Assembly: GCA_027451865.1 (NCBI GenBank)
Contig: DAIDHW010000006.1
Location: forward strand, 24,656-88,655
Direction of reading: 5' to 3'
Source of the DNA: Leptolyngbyaceae cyanobacterium clean351
Lineage (GTDB): Bacteria; Cyanobacteriota; Cyanobacteriia; DAIDHW01
Length of the DNA stretch: 64,000 nt
Part shown: piece after piece, positions 52,047 to 64,000 of the stretch
Position numbering within the stretch: position 1 is the stretch's first letter
Layout: every line of letters begins with the position of its first letter
The notes under the pieces: generated by a model
The model's database searches: none
Told to the model about the DNA's origin: nothing
Seen by the model: the letters and a program-made list of their open reading frames with translations, nothing else
Program-made: the position numbers and the translations under genes

Positions 52047-53336
52047 GTGAAAAGAGTACTGGCAATTATTCTCGGGGGTGGGGCAGGCACTCGTCTTCAC
52101 CCCTTGACAAAGGTGAGAGCAAAGCCGGCAGTGCCCCTAGCCGGTAAGTACCGCTTGATCGACATCCCCGTCAGTAACTGTATCAATTCGGAGGTCTTCA
52201 AGATCTACGTACTGACCCAGTACAATTCCGCATCCCTCAATCGCCACCTAGCCCGCACCTACACCTTCTCTGGGTTCACCGAGGGGTTTGTGGAGGTACT
52301 AGCTGCCCAGCAAACCCCCGAAAATCCTAACTGGTTTCAGGGTACAGCTGATGCTGTGCGCCAGTACCTATGGCTGTTTAAAGACTGGGATGTAGATGAA
52401 TATCTAATCCTGTCAGGAGACCACCTTTACCGGATGGACTATCGCCAATTTATCCAGCGCCACCGGGAAACTAACGCTGACATTACCCTCTCCGTCGTAC
52501 CCATGGATGAGCAACGGGCCACAGAATTTGGTCTGATGCAAATCGATGCCCAGGGGCGGGTGAAGGACTTTAGCGAGAAACCCCGGGGGGATGCTCTAGC
52601 CAGGATGAAGGTGGATACCAGGATCCTGGGCTTAGATGCGGACCGGGCCCTCAAGTTGCCCTTTATTGCTTCCATGGGGATCTACGTCTTCAAGAAGGAA
52701 GTCCTCTACCAAGTCCTGCAGGAATCCCCAGAGCGCACTGACTTTGGCAAAGAGATCATCCCCGCCGCCGCCCATAACCATAACCTGCAGGCCTACTTGT
52801 TCAAGGACTACTGGGAAGACATCGGGACGATTGCCGCCTTCTACGAGGCCAATCTGGCCCTGACCCGACAGCCCCAGCCTCCCTTTAGCTTCTACGATGA
52901 GAAAGCCCCGATCTACACCCGCCAGCGCTTCCTACCCCCTAGTAAGCTGCTTAACTGTCAGGTAACCGAGTCCATGATCAGTGAGGGCTGCATCCTCAAG
53001 GACTGCCGAGTCCACCACTCGATCCTCGGGATCCGCTCCCGCCTCGAATCCCGCTGTCTCGTAGAAGACTCCCTGGTGATGGGGGCTGACTACTACCAAC
53101 CCTTTGCCGAGCGCACCTCCACCAATGACCCCCTGCAGGTACCCATCGGCATCGGTGCCGATTCAGTAATCCGGCGGGCAATCATCGATAAAAATGCCCG
53201 CATTGGCCGGCAGGTGCGCTTAGTCAACAAGGACCAGATCCAGGAAGCCCAACAAGAAAGCCTTGGATTTTATATCCGCAATGGCATTATTGTGGTGCTC
53301 AAGAACGCCGTTATCCCCGATGGGTTTGTGGTTTAG
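52047..53336 (+). CDS. glgC: Glucose-1-phosphate adenylyltransferase
   Basis: Makes ADP-glucose for glycogen. 429 residues: the pyrophosphorylase loop [86 protein letters not shown], then a C-terminal left-handed beta-helix ending [21 protein letters not shown] start 23 bases after gap2, with GAGGTAAAGG upstream. Overlaps the mraY stop tail to tail by 4 bases. Confidence 0.97.
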   Translation: MKRVLAIILGGGAGTRLHPLTKVRAKPAVPLAGKYRLIDIPVSNCINSEVFKIYVLTQYNSASLNRHLARTYTFSGFTEGFVEVLAAQQTPENPNWFQGTADAVRQYLWLFKDWDVDEYLILSGDHLYRMDYRQFIQRHRETNADITLSVVPMDEQRATEFGLMQIDAQGRVKDFSEKPRGDALARMKVDTRILGLDADRALKLPFIASMGIYVFKKEVLYQVLQESPERTDFGKEIIPAAAHNHNLQAYLFKDYWEDIGTIAAFYEANLALTRQPQPPFSFYDEKAPIYTRQRFLPPSKLLNCQVTESMISEGCILKDCRVHHSILGIRSRLESRCLVEDSLVMGADYYQPFAERTSTNDPLQVPIGIGADSVIRRAIIDKNARIGRQVRLVNKDQIQEAQQESLGFYIRNGIIVVLKNAVIPDGFVV

Positions 53337-54394
53337 TTCACCAAGAAGCTGACCCCTAGTAACAGCACCTCTATCCCGTAAAAGAAACTCACCACCTGGA
53401 TTTCCGACCATCCGGACAACTCCAGGTGGTGGTGCCAGGGGGCCATCTTCAGTAAGCGTCGGCCCTTGCCATCCGGCCCCTTGGTGGCCTTGTAGTAGCT
53501 CACCTGGGCAATCACCGATACCGACTCAGCCAGAAATAATCCGCTCAGCCACAGGAGGCCCCAGAGGTTATTACTTACTAGGGCCACCCCCGCCAGAGCC
53601 CCTCCCAGAGCCAGAGACCCCGTATCCCCCATGAACACCCGCGCCGGGTGCCGATTATGGGCCAGAAACCCCAGGTAACTGCCACTGAGACAAGCGCAGA
53701 AAATTCCTAGGCCCGGGGAGGGGCTGAGGGCCGCCAACCCCAACAGGGCCACAGCCCCGGTGCCAGCAGCTAGCCCATCAAGACCATCGGTCAAGTTAGT
53801 CGCGTTGCTTTCCGCCACCGGCACAAACCCGGCCAGCAACCAGAAGCTAGCCCCTAGGGGGACAGTCCAACCAGCCAAGTGCAGGTCGGTGATCTCGGGG
53901 TGAGTAAGAATCAACCACAGGCAAAATAAGCAACTACAACCAATCTGCAGGGCTAATTTTTGCCGGGGGGTAATGCCCTGGTTAGAGCGGCGGCGCAGAA
54001 TTTGCCAGTCATCTAACCAACCAATGAGGCCGTAGGCCAAGGTGAGCAGAGCCACTACCCCCACGTCTGGCCAATCCGCTGGGGCCTGCCAGAGGGTCCA
54101 AGCCACAGCCGTAAGCACCCCGATGGGAACAATGAATACCCCTCCCATGGTGGGGGTACCCGCCTTACTCAGGTGAGCTTGGGGGCCTTCGGCACGGACC
54201 ACCTGACCAGCCTTGAGGGCCCTCAGGAGGGGGACCCCGAGCCAACCAGCCGCCACACTCAGGGCACAGCAAACCACCAAAGGCAGGGCAAAGCCTACCC
54301 CGGGATGGACCTTAAAATCCATCCCTAGGGCTATAGCCACTACCACGGTGGCCAACAGGATAGTCAGATGGGTACCGGTCGAGGGAAGGTTCAT
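53333..54394 (-). CDS. mraY: Phospho-N-acetylmuramoyl-pentapeptide transferase
   Basis: Forms lipid I at the cytoplasmic membrane. 353 residues, about ten helices: [67 protein letters not shown] and [37 protein letters not shown]. Follows murD on the same strand after about 65 bases. Confidence 0.97.
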   Translation of the reverse strand: MNLPSTGTHLTILLATVVVAIALGMDFKVHPGVGFALPLVVCCALSVAAGWLGVPLLRALKAGQVVRAEGPQAHLSKAGTPTMGGVFIVPIGVLTAVAWTLWQAPADWPDVGVVALLTLAYGLIGWLDDWQILRRRSNQGITPRQKLALQIGCSCLFCLWLILTHPEITDLHLAGWTVPLGASFWLLAGFVPVAESNATNLTDGLDGLAAGTGAVALLGLAALSPSPGLGIFCACLSGSYLGFLAHNRHPARVFMGDTGSLALGGALAGVALVSNNLWGLLWLSGLFLAESVSVIAQVSYYKATKGPDGKGRRLLKMAPWHHHLELSGWSEIQVVSFFYGIEVLLLGVSFLVN

Positions 54395-54458
54395 GGGTGC
54401 ACAGGGGCAGACAAATCACCCCCAAACCTACCACGAGTGGGGGTAGGCTGGCCCTTGT

Positions 54459-55823
54459 CTAGGGTTGGGAAAACTCCTCCCGGCACAGGGCCCGGAAGTG
54501 GTCCCCCCGCTGCTCAAAATTTTGGTATTGATCAAAGCTGGCACAGGCAGGAGAAAGCAAAACAACCTTAGCCCCCCGGTCTAGGGCCAGCCGACCAGCC
54601 TGGGGTACTGCCCTAGCCATGGTCTCCAGGATTTCGTAGTTGTGGTAACCCGAGGCCGCCAGACGCTGGGCAAACTGCTCGGCTGCCCGACCAATGAGCA
54701 GAGTGGCAGTGGTTTTAATGCTGATTAGATCTAACCAGGCCTGGTCATCCCCTAACTTGGGGTCCCCACCGGCAATCAGAACCACTGGCCCAGTTACTGC
54801 CTTCAGTCCCACCAGGGCAGCGTCGTAGTTGGTGGCCTTACTATCATTAATAAACTCGATTCCCCGCCAGCGATGGACTAACTCCAGGCGGTGGGGCACC
54901 CCGGGAAATTCAGCGATAGACCGCTCCATGGCTGCTGGGGGTAAACCGGCAATTCGGCCCACGGCAATGGCCAGCAGAAGGTTTTGCTGGTTGTGAGCCC
55001 CGGGCATCTTTAGGGCTGCCTGGGGTAGGATCCGCTCCTCCTGAGCCACCACCCACCCATCTTCTAGATAAACCCCCCGCTCTGGCCCCCCGGGGAGAGC
55101 GGCGGCTCCCCGGATACTGGTCCACCAAGCCTGGGGCCACCGGGCTACCCCCTGGGCCTCCAGGTAAGGGTCATCGGCATTCAAAACCACCTGTGTAGAG
55201 CGCTCAAGGAGCTGGGCCTTGATGCGGGCGTAGTTTTCCAGGGTGTGGTGGCGCTCCAGGTGGTCGGGGGTAAAGGTGGTCCAGACCCCAATCCGGGGGG
55301 CGACAGAGGTGGTAGCCTCGATCTGATAGCTGCTGATCTCAGCTATTACCCAGTCGGGGGGGTGGTTTACCGCCTTGAGGGCCACCTCGCAGGCTGCATA
55401 GCCAATATTGCCGCAGGCCGGCGCCCCTAGGCCAGCCCCCTGAAACAGAGCGGCGGTGAGGGCCGTAGTAGTAGTCTTACCATTAGTGCCAGTGATCCCG
55501 ACCCAGGGGTAATTGCTCAAGGAGCGCCAGGCTAGCTCCACTTCCCCAATTACCTGCCAACCCTGCTCGCGAGCTTGGACTAGGGCGGGTAGGTCCCAGG
55601 GCACCCCGGGGCTGACCACCGTCAGGTCTGGCTGGGGGAGAGTATTGGGGTTAAAGGTATAACCGAGCTGCACCTCGACCCCGACCGCTGTCAGGGCCTG
55701 CTCAGCCGCCGCAAAGGCACCCGAGTTGGACCGGTCCGTGGCCAGGACCTCCCAACCTTGATGTTTTAACCACAGGGCAGCCGCCTGCCCTGACTTACCC
55801 AAACCGATAACCAGAGACCGCAT
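54459..55823 (-). CDS. murD: UDP-N-acetylmuramoylalanine--D-glutamate ligase
   Basis: Adds D-Glu in peptidoglycan synthesis. 454 residues: VIGLGKSGQAAALWLKHQGW, VVSPGVPWDLP, the ATP loop GITGTNGKTTTTALTAALF, EISSYQIEAT, TFTPDHLERHHTLENYARIKAQL, FPGVPHRLELV, FINDSKATNYDAALVGLKAV and LLSPACASFDQYQNFEQRGDHF. Lies 3 bases after the HEAT-repeat gene. Confidence 0.97.
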   Translation of the reverse strand: MRSLVIGLGKSGQAAALWLKHQGWEVLATDRSNSGAFAAAEQALTAVGVEVQLGYTFNPNTLPQPDLTVVSPGVPWDLPALVQAREQGWQVIGEVELAWRSLSNYPWVGITGTNGKTTTTALTAALFQGAGLGAPACGNIGYAACEVALKAVNHPPDWVIAEISSYQIEATTSVAPRIGVWTTFTPDHLERHHTLENYARIKAQLLERSTQVVLNADDPYLEAQGVARWPQAWWTSIRGAAALPGGPERGVYLEDGWVVAQEERILPQAALKMPGAHNQQNLLLAIAVGRIAGLPPAAMERSIAEFPGVPHRLELVHRWRGIEFINDSKATNYDAALVGLKAVTGPVVLIAGGDPKLGDDQAWLDLISIKTTATLLIGRAAEQFAQRLAASGYHNYEILETMARAVPQAGRLALDRGAKVVLLSPACASFDQYQNFEQRGDHFRALCREEFSQP

Positions 55824-55826
55824 GGA

Positions 55827-56492
55827 TTATAGAACTGCGAGGACGGCGGCAGCCTCTTGGGCTACCTGACTAACTGGGTCCGCCGCGAGGGACTGTAGGG
55901 AGTTAACTACCTCAGGTCCCCCTAGCTGACCCAAGGCCCGGGCTAGACGGCAGCGAATTTGCCAGTCAGGATGAGAGGTGTAGGGGAGCAGGAAGGGGAC
56001 TGCCCGCCGGTCCCCTAATTCCCCCAGAGAACCGATGGCGGCAGTCTGAACTAGGTCATCCCCCGTAGTCAGGGCATCTACTAGCAGGTCAAATCCCCGC
56101 GCATCTCCCAACTCTCCCAGGGCGGCCACAATACTGAACTTGACTAGCCAGTCTTGAGTCTGGGTGTACTTTTGCTGAATATCCTCAAAGGCTTCGGTTA
56201 GCTTGAGGGCACTTAAGGCATCGGCGGCGGCAGCCTGGACATCAGCTTCGGGGTCCTGGTGCAGAGTGTGCCGCAGGAGAGCTAGGGTTGCACTCAGGTC
56301 CTGCCGGCCGAGGACCGCAATTTGACAGATGGCCCCGTAACGCACCCGGGCATTGGGGTCCGTTGCAGCCTTGAGGGCAATCGGCAAAGCTTGGAGGGGG
56401 GAGAGTTGCCGCAACAGGTTCAGGGCCTGCAGGCGCTCTCCGAGTCTAGGAGAGCTAAACATTAGGGCTACCTGCTCGGGGGTAGGACTCAT
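55827..56492 (-). CDS. HEAT-repeat protein, NblB-like
   Basis: 221 residues made of about six HEAT repeats (SPLQALPIALKAATDPNARVRYGA, FSIVAALGELGDARGFDLLVDAL, AAIGSLGELGDRRAVPFLLPY). Resembles the CpcE/NblB family acting on phycobilisomes, either chromophore lyase/detachase or phycobilisome degradation. NblB is the better fit because of length and the MSPTPEQVALMFSSP start. Its ATG overlaps the CBS gene's stop region (ATGA at 56492-56489). Confidence 0.78.
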   Translation of the reverse strand: MSPTPEQVALMFSSPRLGERLQALNLLRQLSPLQALPIALKAATDPNARVRYGAICQIAVLGRQDLSATLALLRHTLHQDPEADVQAAAADALSALKLTEAFEDIQQKYTQTQDWLVKFSIVAALGELGDARGFDLLVDALTTGDDLVQTAAIGSLGELGDRRAVPFLLPYTSHPDWQIRCRLARALGQLGGPEVVNSLQSLAADPVSQVAQEAAAVLAVL

Positions 56493-56959
56493 GGAGCAGG
56501 TTGGCTCGCAGCCATGTCCCGGACGATATCACCCCGGGTAATCATGCCCACCAAGTTACCCTTAAGGTCCAGAACTGGCAGTTGCTGGATATTATGGTCA
56601 TGCATCAGGCGAGCCGCGGCGGGTAGAGGTTTATCCTCAGTGATGGTAATAGTCTTGGTGCTCATCACCTCACCAACGGTTTGGCCCAAGGCCTTGTGGA
56701 GGTCCTGCTGGTATTGGGCTGGGTTTTCCAGATAAATCACACTATCTAGAATCATAATGTAAGCCGGGGGGGTGACCCCGGTCTCCCGCCACATCAAGTC
56801 CCCCTGGGATATGATTCCCACTAGGGCCCCAGCCTGGCCGACGACCGGCAAACCACCGATGCGGTCACTGGCTAGGAGGCGGATCGCCTCGTCGATGGGG
56901 GTTTCAGGGTGGACGGTAACCACATTTCGGGTCATCACCTCAGCAACAGTCTTTTCCAT
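56489..56959 (-). CDS. Tandem CBS-domain protein
   Basis: 156 residues: two CBS motifs, TVAEVMTRNVVTVHPETPIDEAIRLLASDRIGGLPVV and VGEVMSTKTITITEDKPLPAAARLMHDHNIQQLPVL (split here only for description), which bind adenine nucleotides and act as energy sensors. ATG 56959 is the family-type start. No catalytic domain is attached. Coupled with the NblB-like gene. Confidence 0.9.
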   Translation of the reverse strand: MEKTVAEVMTRNVVTVHPETPIDEAIRLLASDRIGGLPVVGQAGALVGIISQGDLMWRETGVTPPAYIMILDSVIYLENPAQYQQDLHKALGQTVGEVMSTKTITITEDKPLPAAARLMHDHNIQQLPVLDLKGNLVGMITRGDIVRDMAASQPAP

Positions 56960-57166
56960 AGGGGGAAAGCCATAAGAGCACTCTGGGCAGGAGCGCAGCC
57001 CTGCGGTCCTAACTTGCATCATAGGACACAATGGCTTCCAGGTGATGAGCGCAACAGTTTGTAAAGGCCGGTGGGCCACCAGGGAACACTAAAGCAGAGA
57101 GCTGGCGAAATTCACCAGCCCTAGAGCCTCATCTGTTTGGGCAACGACCCGGAGCTGAGAAGCTTC

Positions 57167-59647
<2,481 letters not shown>

Positions 59648-59852
59648 GGTGCGTTACCTGCTACGTGCCGGTAAGTCTGATTCTAACACAGGATTTTTAG
59701 ACCTCCCACGCACCTGAGGGCGGCTTGACAGAAAGCCCCGTTAAGGCCCTTTGGGGGAGCTGGCAGGACTTGCAAAAACTCGCGAAGACGGGGGGCAGGC
59801 TCTCTCCTGGGGGGACTGCACGGTGATTGACCTTTAGTCTAGAATTTCATAC

Positions 59853-60623
59853 ATGTATCAGCCCCCCGAAACCGTCGTCAAATCCCCAACTCCTCCGGTT
59901 CTGGAACCGGAGGACGAGCTGCCCGATGAAGTGGAGATGTCCCTGTTTGATCACCTGGAGGAGCTGCGGCAGCGGATCTTCTGGGCCCTGGGGGGGATTG
60001 CCCTGGGGGCAGGGATTTGTTTCTGGTTTTCTAAGCCTCTAGTGCAGTTTCTGGAGTTGCCAGCTCAGGGAGTCAAATTTCTCCAGCTGGCGCCGGGGGA
60101 GTATTTTTTTGTCTCCTTGAAGGTAGCCGGTTATAGCGGCGCTCTGGTGGCTAGTCCCTGGGTACTCTATCAGATTGTGGCCTTCGTGCTGCCGGGGTTG
60201 ACTCGCCGGGAGCGGCGGCTTTTGGGGCCAGTGGTGATCGGTTCAGGAATTCTTTTCCTGGCGGGATTGGGGTTTGCCTACACCTTGCTTGTACCCGCTG
60301 CTCTGAGGTTTTTTATCAGCTACGGCGCCGATGTAGTGGAGCAGTTGTGGTCCATTGACCGCTATTTTGAGTTTGTCCTGTTGCTGATGTTTAGTACTGG
60401 TTTAGCCTTTCAGGTGCCAGTAGTCCAGTTGTTGTTGGGGTTGTTGGGGATTGTCTCCTCTAGCCAAATGCTCGCTGGATGGCGCTACGTGGTCCTGGGT
60501 GGGGCGGTATTGGGGGCAGTACTTACCCCCTCCACGGATCCAGTCACCCAATCTCTCCTTGCCGGAGCGGTATTGGGGCTCTATTTCGGTGGCATTGGCC
60601 TGGTTAAGTTAGTTGGCCGGTAA
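59853..60623 (+). CDS. tatC: Sec-independent translocase subunit TatC
   Basis: Receptor of the twin-arginine translocase in thylakoid and plasma membrane. 256 residues with six helices: [96 protein letters not shown] 28-residue acidic extension precedes the conserved start. Confidence 0.96.
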   Translation: MYQPPETVVKSPTPPVLEPEDELPDEVEMSLFDHLEELRQRIFWALGGIALGAGICFWFSKPLVQFLELPAQGVKFLQLAPGEYFFVSLKVAGYSGALVASPWVLYQIVAFVLPGLTRRERRLLGPVVIGSGILFLAGLGFAYTLLVPAALRFFISYGADVVEQLWSIDRYFEFVLLLMFSTGLAFQVPVVQLLLGLLGIVSSSQMLAGWRYVVLGGAVLGAVLTPSTDPVTQSLLAGAVLGLYFGGIGLVKLVGR

Positions 60624-60789
60624 TTGGGTGCTTTAGTATCTGGGAACGTCCCTAGGTTTTACCAGGTGCGATGTTCTAGCTCATTTCCATGTAGAGTTTA
60701 GGCTGACAAGTAGTAGGTTTTAAAGTTTAGTCACCTTGGTTCTTACCGCCACCATTGCATTCAGGCAATTCACCAGCTGGTGTTGTTAC

Positions 60790-61298
60790 ACGGGAGGAGC
60801 TGAGGGGTGAGGGTAGAAGTAGATCAGGGGGTCGGGGTGGGTATGGGTTAGGTTGGGCAGGCGGAAGAAGGCTCCCTGGGTGATCCCGGGGGCGGTGGCA
60901 CTGATGGTGGAGCTATCAGCAGTGCGCAATCGGGGAGGAATAGTCCTACATTTGGAGCCCTAGATGCCGGTGGTCTGAGGGTGTCGTTGCGGTTCTGCAC
61001 ACCGATGGCTACGATCACCCCGCCGCTGTTGATGGCGGCTTGGAGGATGGTGGTGGCAGCGCCCGGAATTACTGAGCCTCCGAGGGCTTGGGGATCTACC
61101 CCTGTTGGTTAATCAGGCTGCTTTAGCCGGGAACCTGGTTGCGCAAGACAGGCCGGGGCGGCAGCGGTTGTCGGGGATGCTACCGGAAATAGTGCTGTTG
61201 GAGGTAGTCAAATTACCAAACACTCCCCCGCCGTTGTAGACGGCGTAGTTATCAGTAACCTTGCTAGCGTAGTTACCGCTGATATAGTTAGTTTTCAC
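60790..61298 (-). pseudogene. Degraded remnant of a repeat surface protein
   Basis: Short frames on the minus strand read like pieces of the adjacent beta-helix/haemagglutinin-type protein: 61298-61113 gives NYISGNYASKVTDNYAVYNGGGVFGNLTTSNSTISG and then a stop; further on, in other frames, DPQALGGSVIPGAATTILQAAINSGGVIVAIG, then TADSSTISATAPGITQGAFFRLPNL and a stop. Frame changes and stops between pieces show it is no longer one gene. It is probably the C-terminal end of a former paralogue or of the original longer gene. The rest of 60624-61337 holds nothing I can name. Confidence 0.6.
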
Positions 61299-61337
61299 TG
61301 CTAGTTTGCCAGAGGTCTAACAATCCTTCACTTTCGT

Positions 61338-64000
61338 CTACAGGAGGGGCTCAGGGAGGTCCCGGTTCTCCCGCAGATGGTGGAGGAAATCAGGAACCGT
61401 ATCAAAGTTAGTCCCCTGCTCACCCTGACAGGCCGGAATCTCCCCTGCCGGCGAGACATTCGCGCACACCTGCAATGGCAGCTCACCGAAACTATCAAAC
61501 ACCTTATCAGGCAAAGAAAACTGCACCCGCTCTAGCTCGTAGACCGGAACCGGTAGCCGCACAGCCGGAGTACTAGGCACCACCGGTAGCCCCGCCGCAA
61601 ACAAGAACCCACTCCCCGTAAAAGCCGGGGCAGTCGGGAAGGGCGAGTTAAACTGCTCAGTCCCCCCTAGACCCCCTAGGACCGCATTGGCCGGGTCATG
61701 GCTGTAGACCAGGAAATCTGCCCCTGGAACTACTGACACAGCCGTCGGCCCCCCATTGTTGATAAAGTTCCCCTGGGCCACTAGGGTAATCGCCCTTCCT
61801 AGGGCCAGGGAAGAGATCTGTACCCCTGGGGCAATCGTCAGGTTTTGACCGCTTTCCATAAACACCTGGAGGGGCCCTTGCAGGTCAAGCACTGAGGCAT
61901 CAATGTTGATGTTGCCATTTAAGGCTGTAACTACCAAGGACCCAGGACTATTGGAGCCTCCCTTAACAATCGGGTCAGTGATCGTTAGGTCCCCACTAGT
62001 AGCCGCTAGACTCACGGTCCCCGAGTAGATGAATACCCCTGCTCCACTGGCGGCCGAATTACCGGTGATGGGGGTGTTGACTACACTAGTGCTGCCGAAG
62101 TTTTCGATCCCACCCCCATTAGTCTTGGCGGTGTTGCCGGAGATACTGCTGTTGGTGAGGGTAGCGGTGCCGTGGTTCTCGATGCCGGCTCCGTTGGCGG
62201 AGAAGTTAGCGGTGAGGGTGCTGCCGGTAACCGTAATCGTGCTGCTGTTCTCAATGCCGGCTCCACTGTTGATAGCAGTATTGGCACTGAGGGTGGTGGC
62301 GCTGACTAGGGCAGTACCGCTGTTGTTGATGCCGCCGCCGTTACCAAAGGCCAGGTTACGTTTCAGGAAGGACATAACCACGTTGAGGACGCCACCATTG
62401 CTGATGCCACCCCCGTTGGTCTTGGCGGTGTTAGCGCTGATAGTGGTGCCGCTGATATTAGCTGTGGCCCCACTGTAGTTAAGGATGCCGCCGCCTGCTC
62501 CAGTAGTAGCGGTGTTGCTGCTGATGAGGCCAGCGGTGACCCCAAGGACTCCGTGGTTCTCGATGCCGGCCCCGTTGGCGGAGACGTTGGCGGTGAGGGT
62601 GCTGCCGGTGACGGTAATTGTGCTGCTGTTCTCGATGCCGGCGCCACTGTTGAGGGCGGTGTTGGCACTGATGGTGGTGCTGGTGACTAGGGCGGTGCCG
62701 CTGTTATTAATGCCACCTCCATTGTTGCCAGCAGTGTTCCCGCTGAGGGTGCCGCTGCTGACAGTGAGGGTACCACTGTTGTCAATCCCGGCGCCATTGG
62801 TAGCAGTGTTATTGCTGATTAGGGCACTGGTGACGTTGAGGGTACCAGCATTTTCTATCCCACCACCGTTGGTCTTGGCAGTGTTGCCGTTGAGGGTGGT
62901 GCCGCTGACATTAGCTGTGGACCCACTGTAGTTAAGGATGCCGCCGCCTGCTCCAGTAGTAGCAGTGTTGCTGCTGATGAGGCCAGCGGTAACCCCGAGG
63001 ACTCCGTGGTTCTCGATGCCGGCCCCGTTGGCGGAGACGTTGGCGGTGAGGGTGCTGCCGGTGACGGTAATTGTGCTGCTGTTCTCGATGCCGGCGCCAC
63101 TACTGTTATTAATGCCACCTCCATTGTTGCCAGCAGTGTTCCCACTGAGGGTGCTGCCAGTCACAGTCAGGCTGCCGCTGTTGTCGATGCCAGCCCCGTT
63201 GGCCGCGGTGTTGCCGCTAATCAGGGCACTGGTGACGTTGAGGGTACCAGCATTTTCTATCCCACCACCGTTGGTCTTGGCAGTGTTGCCGTTGAGGGTA
63301 CTAGCACTAATCATGGCAGTACCTAGGGTGTTAAACAGGCCTCCCCCAAGGGTGGCAGCAGTGTTGGCACTGAGGGTGCTGGCTTGAACTGTCAGGGTGG
63401 CCTGGAAGTTCTCAATCCCTCCCCCGTAACTAGAAGACTTGTTACCGCTGATAAGGCTGTTCACAACCGTGGCGGCCCCGAGGAAGTTACCAATACCTCC
63501 GCCGGCCTTCAGGGCTGTATTGCCGTTGATCGTAGTGCCACTGATGTTGGCCACAGCAGTAGTACCACTGTTGTTGAGACCACCGCCAAAGCCATTCTGG
63601 GCGGTATTTGATCCCACTAAGCTATCGACTAGGTTTAGGGTGCCACTATTACTAATGCCACCCCCATTGAGGCTGACGGTATTACCACTGATGGTGCTGC
63701 CCAGGACGTCGAGGGCGCCGTAGTTGGCGATACCACCCCCATTAAGGCTGGCGGTATTACTGCTAATCAGGGAGTTGGTCAGGGTCAGGGTGCCGCTGTT
63801 GAATAGGCCTCCCCCGGTCTGGGCCATGTTACCGCTGAGGGTGCTGCTGCTGATACTCAGGAGACCGCCACCCACGTTGCGGATTCCGCCGCCGCCTTGG
63901 CTAGCGCTGTTGTTGCTGAGGGTACTCCCTAGAACTACGACGGTGCCTTTATCGTTGTCGATGCCGCCGCCATTTTTGGCAAGGTTACTGGTGATGGTGC
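61338..64000 (-). CDS. Large repeat-rich surface protein, beta-helix/haemagglutinin-like (N-terminus outside window)
   Basis: At least 886 residues; the frame is open through base 64000, so the start lies to the right. The bulk is repeats of about 25 residues, such as NGGGIENAGTLNVTSALISGNTA, the Pmp-like right-handed beta-helix pattern GG(G/A)I-N-G...S-ISGN. The last 270 residues change to a filamentous-haemagglutinin-like part (SGDLTITDPIV, INIDASVLDLQGPLQVFMESGQNLTIAPG, DFLVYSHDPANAVLGGLGGTEQF, TGSGFLFAAG) and a two-cysteine tail. Probably secreted by a two-partner or similar route and cell-surface exposed. Several internal copies are almost identical in DNA. Confidence 0.85.
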   Translation of the reverse strand, partial: TITSNLAKNGGGIDNDKGTVVVLGSTLSNNSASQGGGGIRNVGGGLLSISSSTLSGNMAQTGGGLFNSGTLTLTNSLISSNTASLNGGGIANYGALDVLGSTISGNTVSLNGGGISNSGTLNLVDSLVGSNTAQNGFGGGLNNSGTTAVANISGTTINGNTALKAGGGIGNFLGAATVVNSLISGNKSSSYGGGIENFQATLTVQASTLSANTAATLGGGLFNTLGTAMISASTLNGNTAKTNGGGIENAGTLNVTSALISGNTAANGAGIDNSGSLTVTGSTLSGNTAGNNGGGINNSSGAGIENSSTITVTGSTLTANVSANGAGIENHGVLGVTAGLISSNTATTGAGGGILNYSGSTANVSGTTLNGNTAKTNGGGIENAGTLNVTSALISNNTATNGAGIDNSGTLTVSSGTLSGNTAGNNGGGINNSGTALVTSTTISANTALNSGAGIENSSTITVTGSTLTANVSANGAGIENHGVLGVTAGLISSNTATTGAGGGILNYSGATANISGTTISANTAKTNGGGISNGGVLNVVMSFLKRNLAFGNGGGINNSGTALVSATTLSANTAINSGAGIENSSTITVTGSTLTANFSANGAGIENHGTATLTNSSISGNTAKTNGGGIENFGSTSVVNTPITGNSAASGAGVFIYSGTVSLAATSGDLTITDPIVKGGSNSPGSLVVTALNGNINIDASVLDLQGPLQVFMESGQNLTIAPGVQISSLALGRAITLVAQGNFINNGGPTAVSVVPGADFLVYSHDPANAVLGGLGGTEQFNSPFPTAPAFTGSGFLFAAGLPVVPSTPAVRLPVPVYELERVQFSLPDKVFDSFGELPLQVCANVSPAGEIPACQGEQGTNFDTVPDFLHHLRENRDLPEPLL
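62485..63299 (-). repeat. Tandem duplication of a ~450-bp segment inside the surface protein gene
   Basis: Copy A runs 62485-62937 and copy B 62938 to about 63299. The first ~160 bases match with only a few mismatches. Copy B lacks a net 51 bases (17 codons) near 63100 and then realigns. A third, more diverged copy is visible around 62188-62350. All changes keep the frame. Confidence 0.8.

Noticed and set aside
62029..63387. Long plus-strand open frames rich in Pro, Leu, Ala and Val in the surface gene
   Set aside because: They are opposite-strand shadows of the Gly/Asn/Thr-rich beta-helix repeats and repeat with the same period.

Overview
The window is a GC-rich, densely packed piece of a cyanobacterial chromosome. 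The evidence is the set of genes confined to, or typical of, oxygenic phototrophs: an ndhF-ndhD-cup CO2-uptake operon, psbX next to ycf66, a Tic20 homologue, an NblB-like HEAT protein, the NADP-type gap2, crtE with its DUF212 neighbour, an SpkB-like kinase with pentapeptide repeats, cofG, clpC, and the DUF3172, DUF3095, DUF3318 and Npun_F0494 families. I cannot fix the genus. High GC, no GCGATCGC (HIP1) octamer noticed, and many copies of a different palindrome (CCCTAGGG) fit an early-branching or thermal unicellular lineage, but that is only a guess.

Layout. 1-5.8 kb: 5'-truncated window edge in aroK, DUF3172, and the NDH-1 CO2-uptake operon. 5.9-13.3 kb: an accessory island, in part visibly AT-richer, with a TIGR04255/unknown/PIN cassette, a HEPN-like protein carrying a perfect 57-bp internal duplication, a frameshifted three-gene operon (small protein, AlbA_2/Schlafen-type ATP-binding protein, ParA), and a broken pentapeptide-LRAT-glycine-rich gene behind a 24-bp tandem repeat. 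13.6-20.4 kb: TPR protein and an AddAB-like helicase-nuclease pair. 20.4-22.7 kb: folD, crtE and DUF212. 22.8-26.2 kb: minus-strand operon with heptose-type sugar genes (gmhA-like, gmhB, oxidoreductase, SDR) and an exported protein. 26.3-33.9 kb: DUF3095, a heptad-repeat mini-gene, sfsA, 5-FCL, proA, pentapeptide-TPR protein, FtsL-like protein, DUF3318 and accC. 33.8-37.5 kb: yggT, psbX, ycf66, a TolB-like lipoprotein, an LPG-synthase-type membrane protein and tic20. 37.5-40.8 kb: minus-strand DUF39/homocysteine protein, [2Fe-2S] ferredoxin, cobQ and Npun_F0494. 40.8-47 kb: tRNA-Glu, cofG, PepSY protein, tsaC, spkB-like kinase and pheT. 47.2-48.5 kb: three tandem paralogous secreted proteins. 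48.5-59.6 kb: thiL, murC, gap2, glgC, mraY, murD, nblB-like, CBS pair and clpC. 59.8-64 kb: tatC, a degraded repeat-protein remnant, and the C-terminal part of a large surface beta-helix protein that leaves the right edge.

Core genes cover carbon uptake and storage (ndh/cup, gap2, glgC), envelope building (murC, mraY, murD, heptose genes), cofactors (folD, 5-FCL, thiL, cobQ, cofG) and translation (pheT, tsaC, tRNA-Glu). The unusual biology is concentrated at 5.9-13.3 kb, 27.5 kb, 47-48.5 kb and 60.7-64 kb. The best candidate for an undescribed system is the TIGR04255/unknown/PIN cassette with its upstream inverted repeat and the adjacent HEPN-like gene. No CRISPR array, rRNA or insertion sequence was seen.
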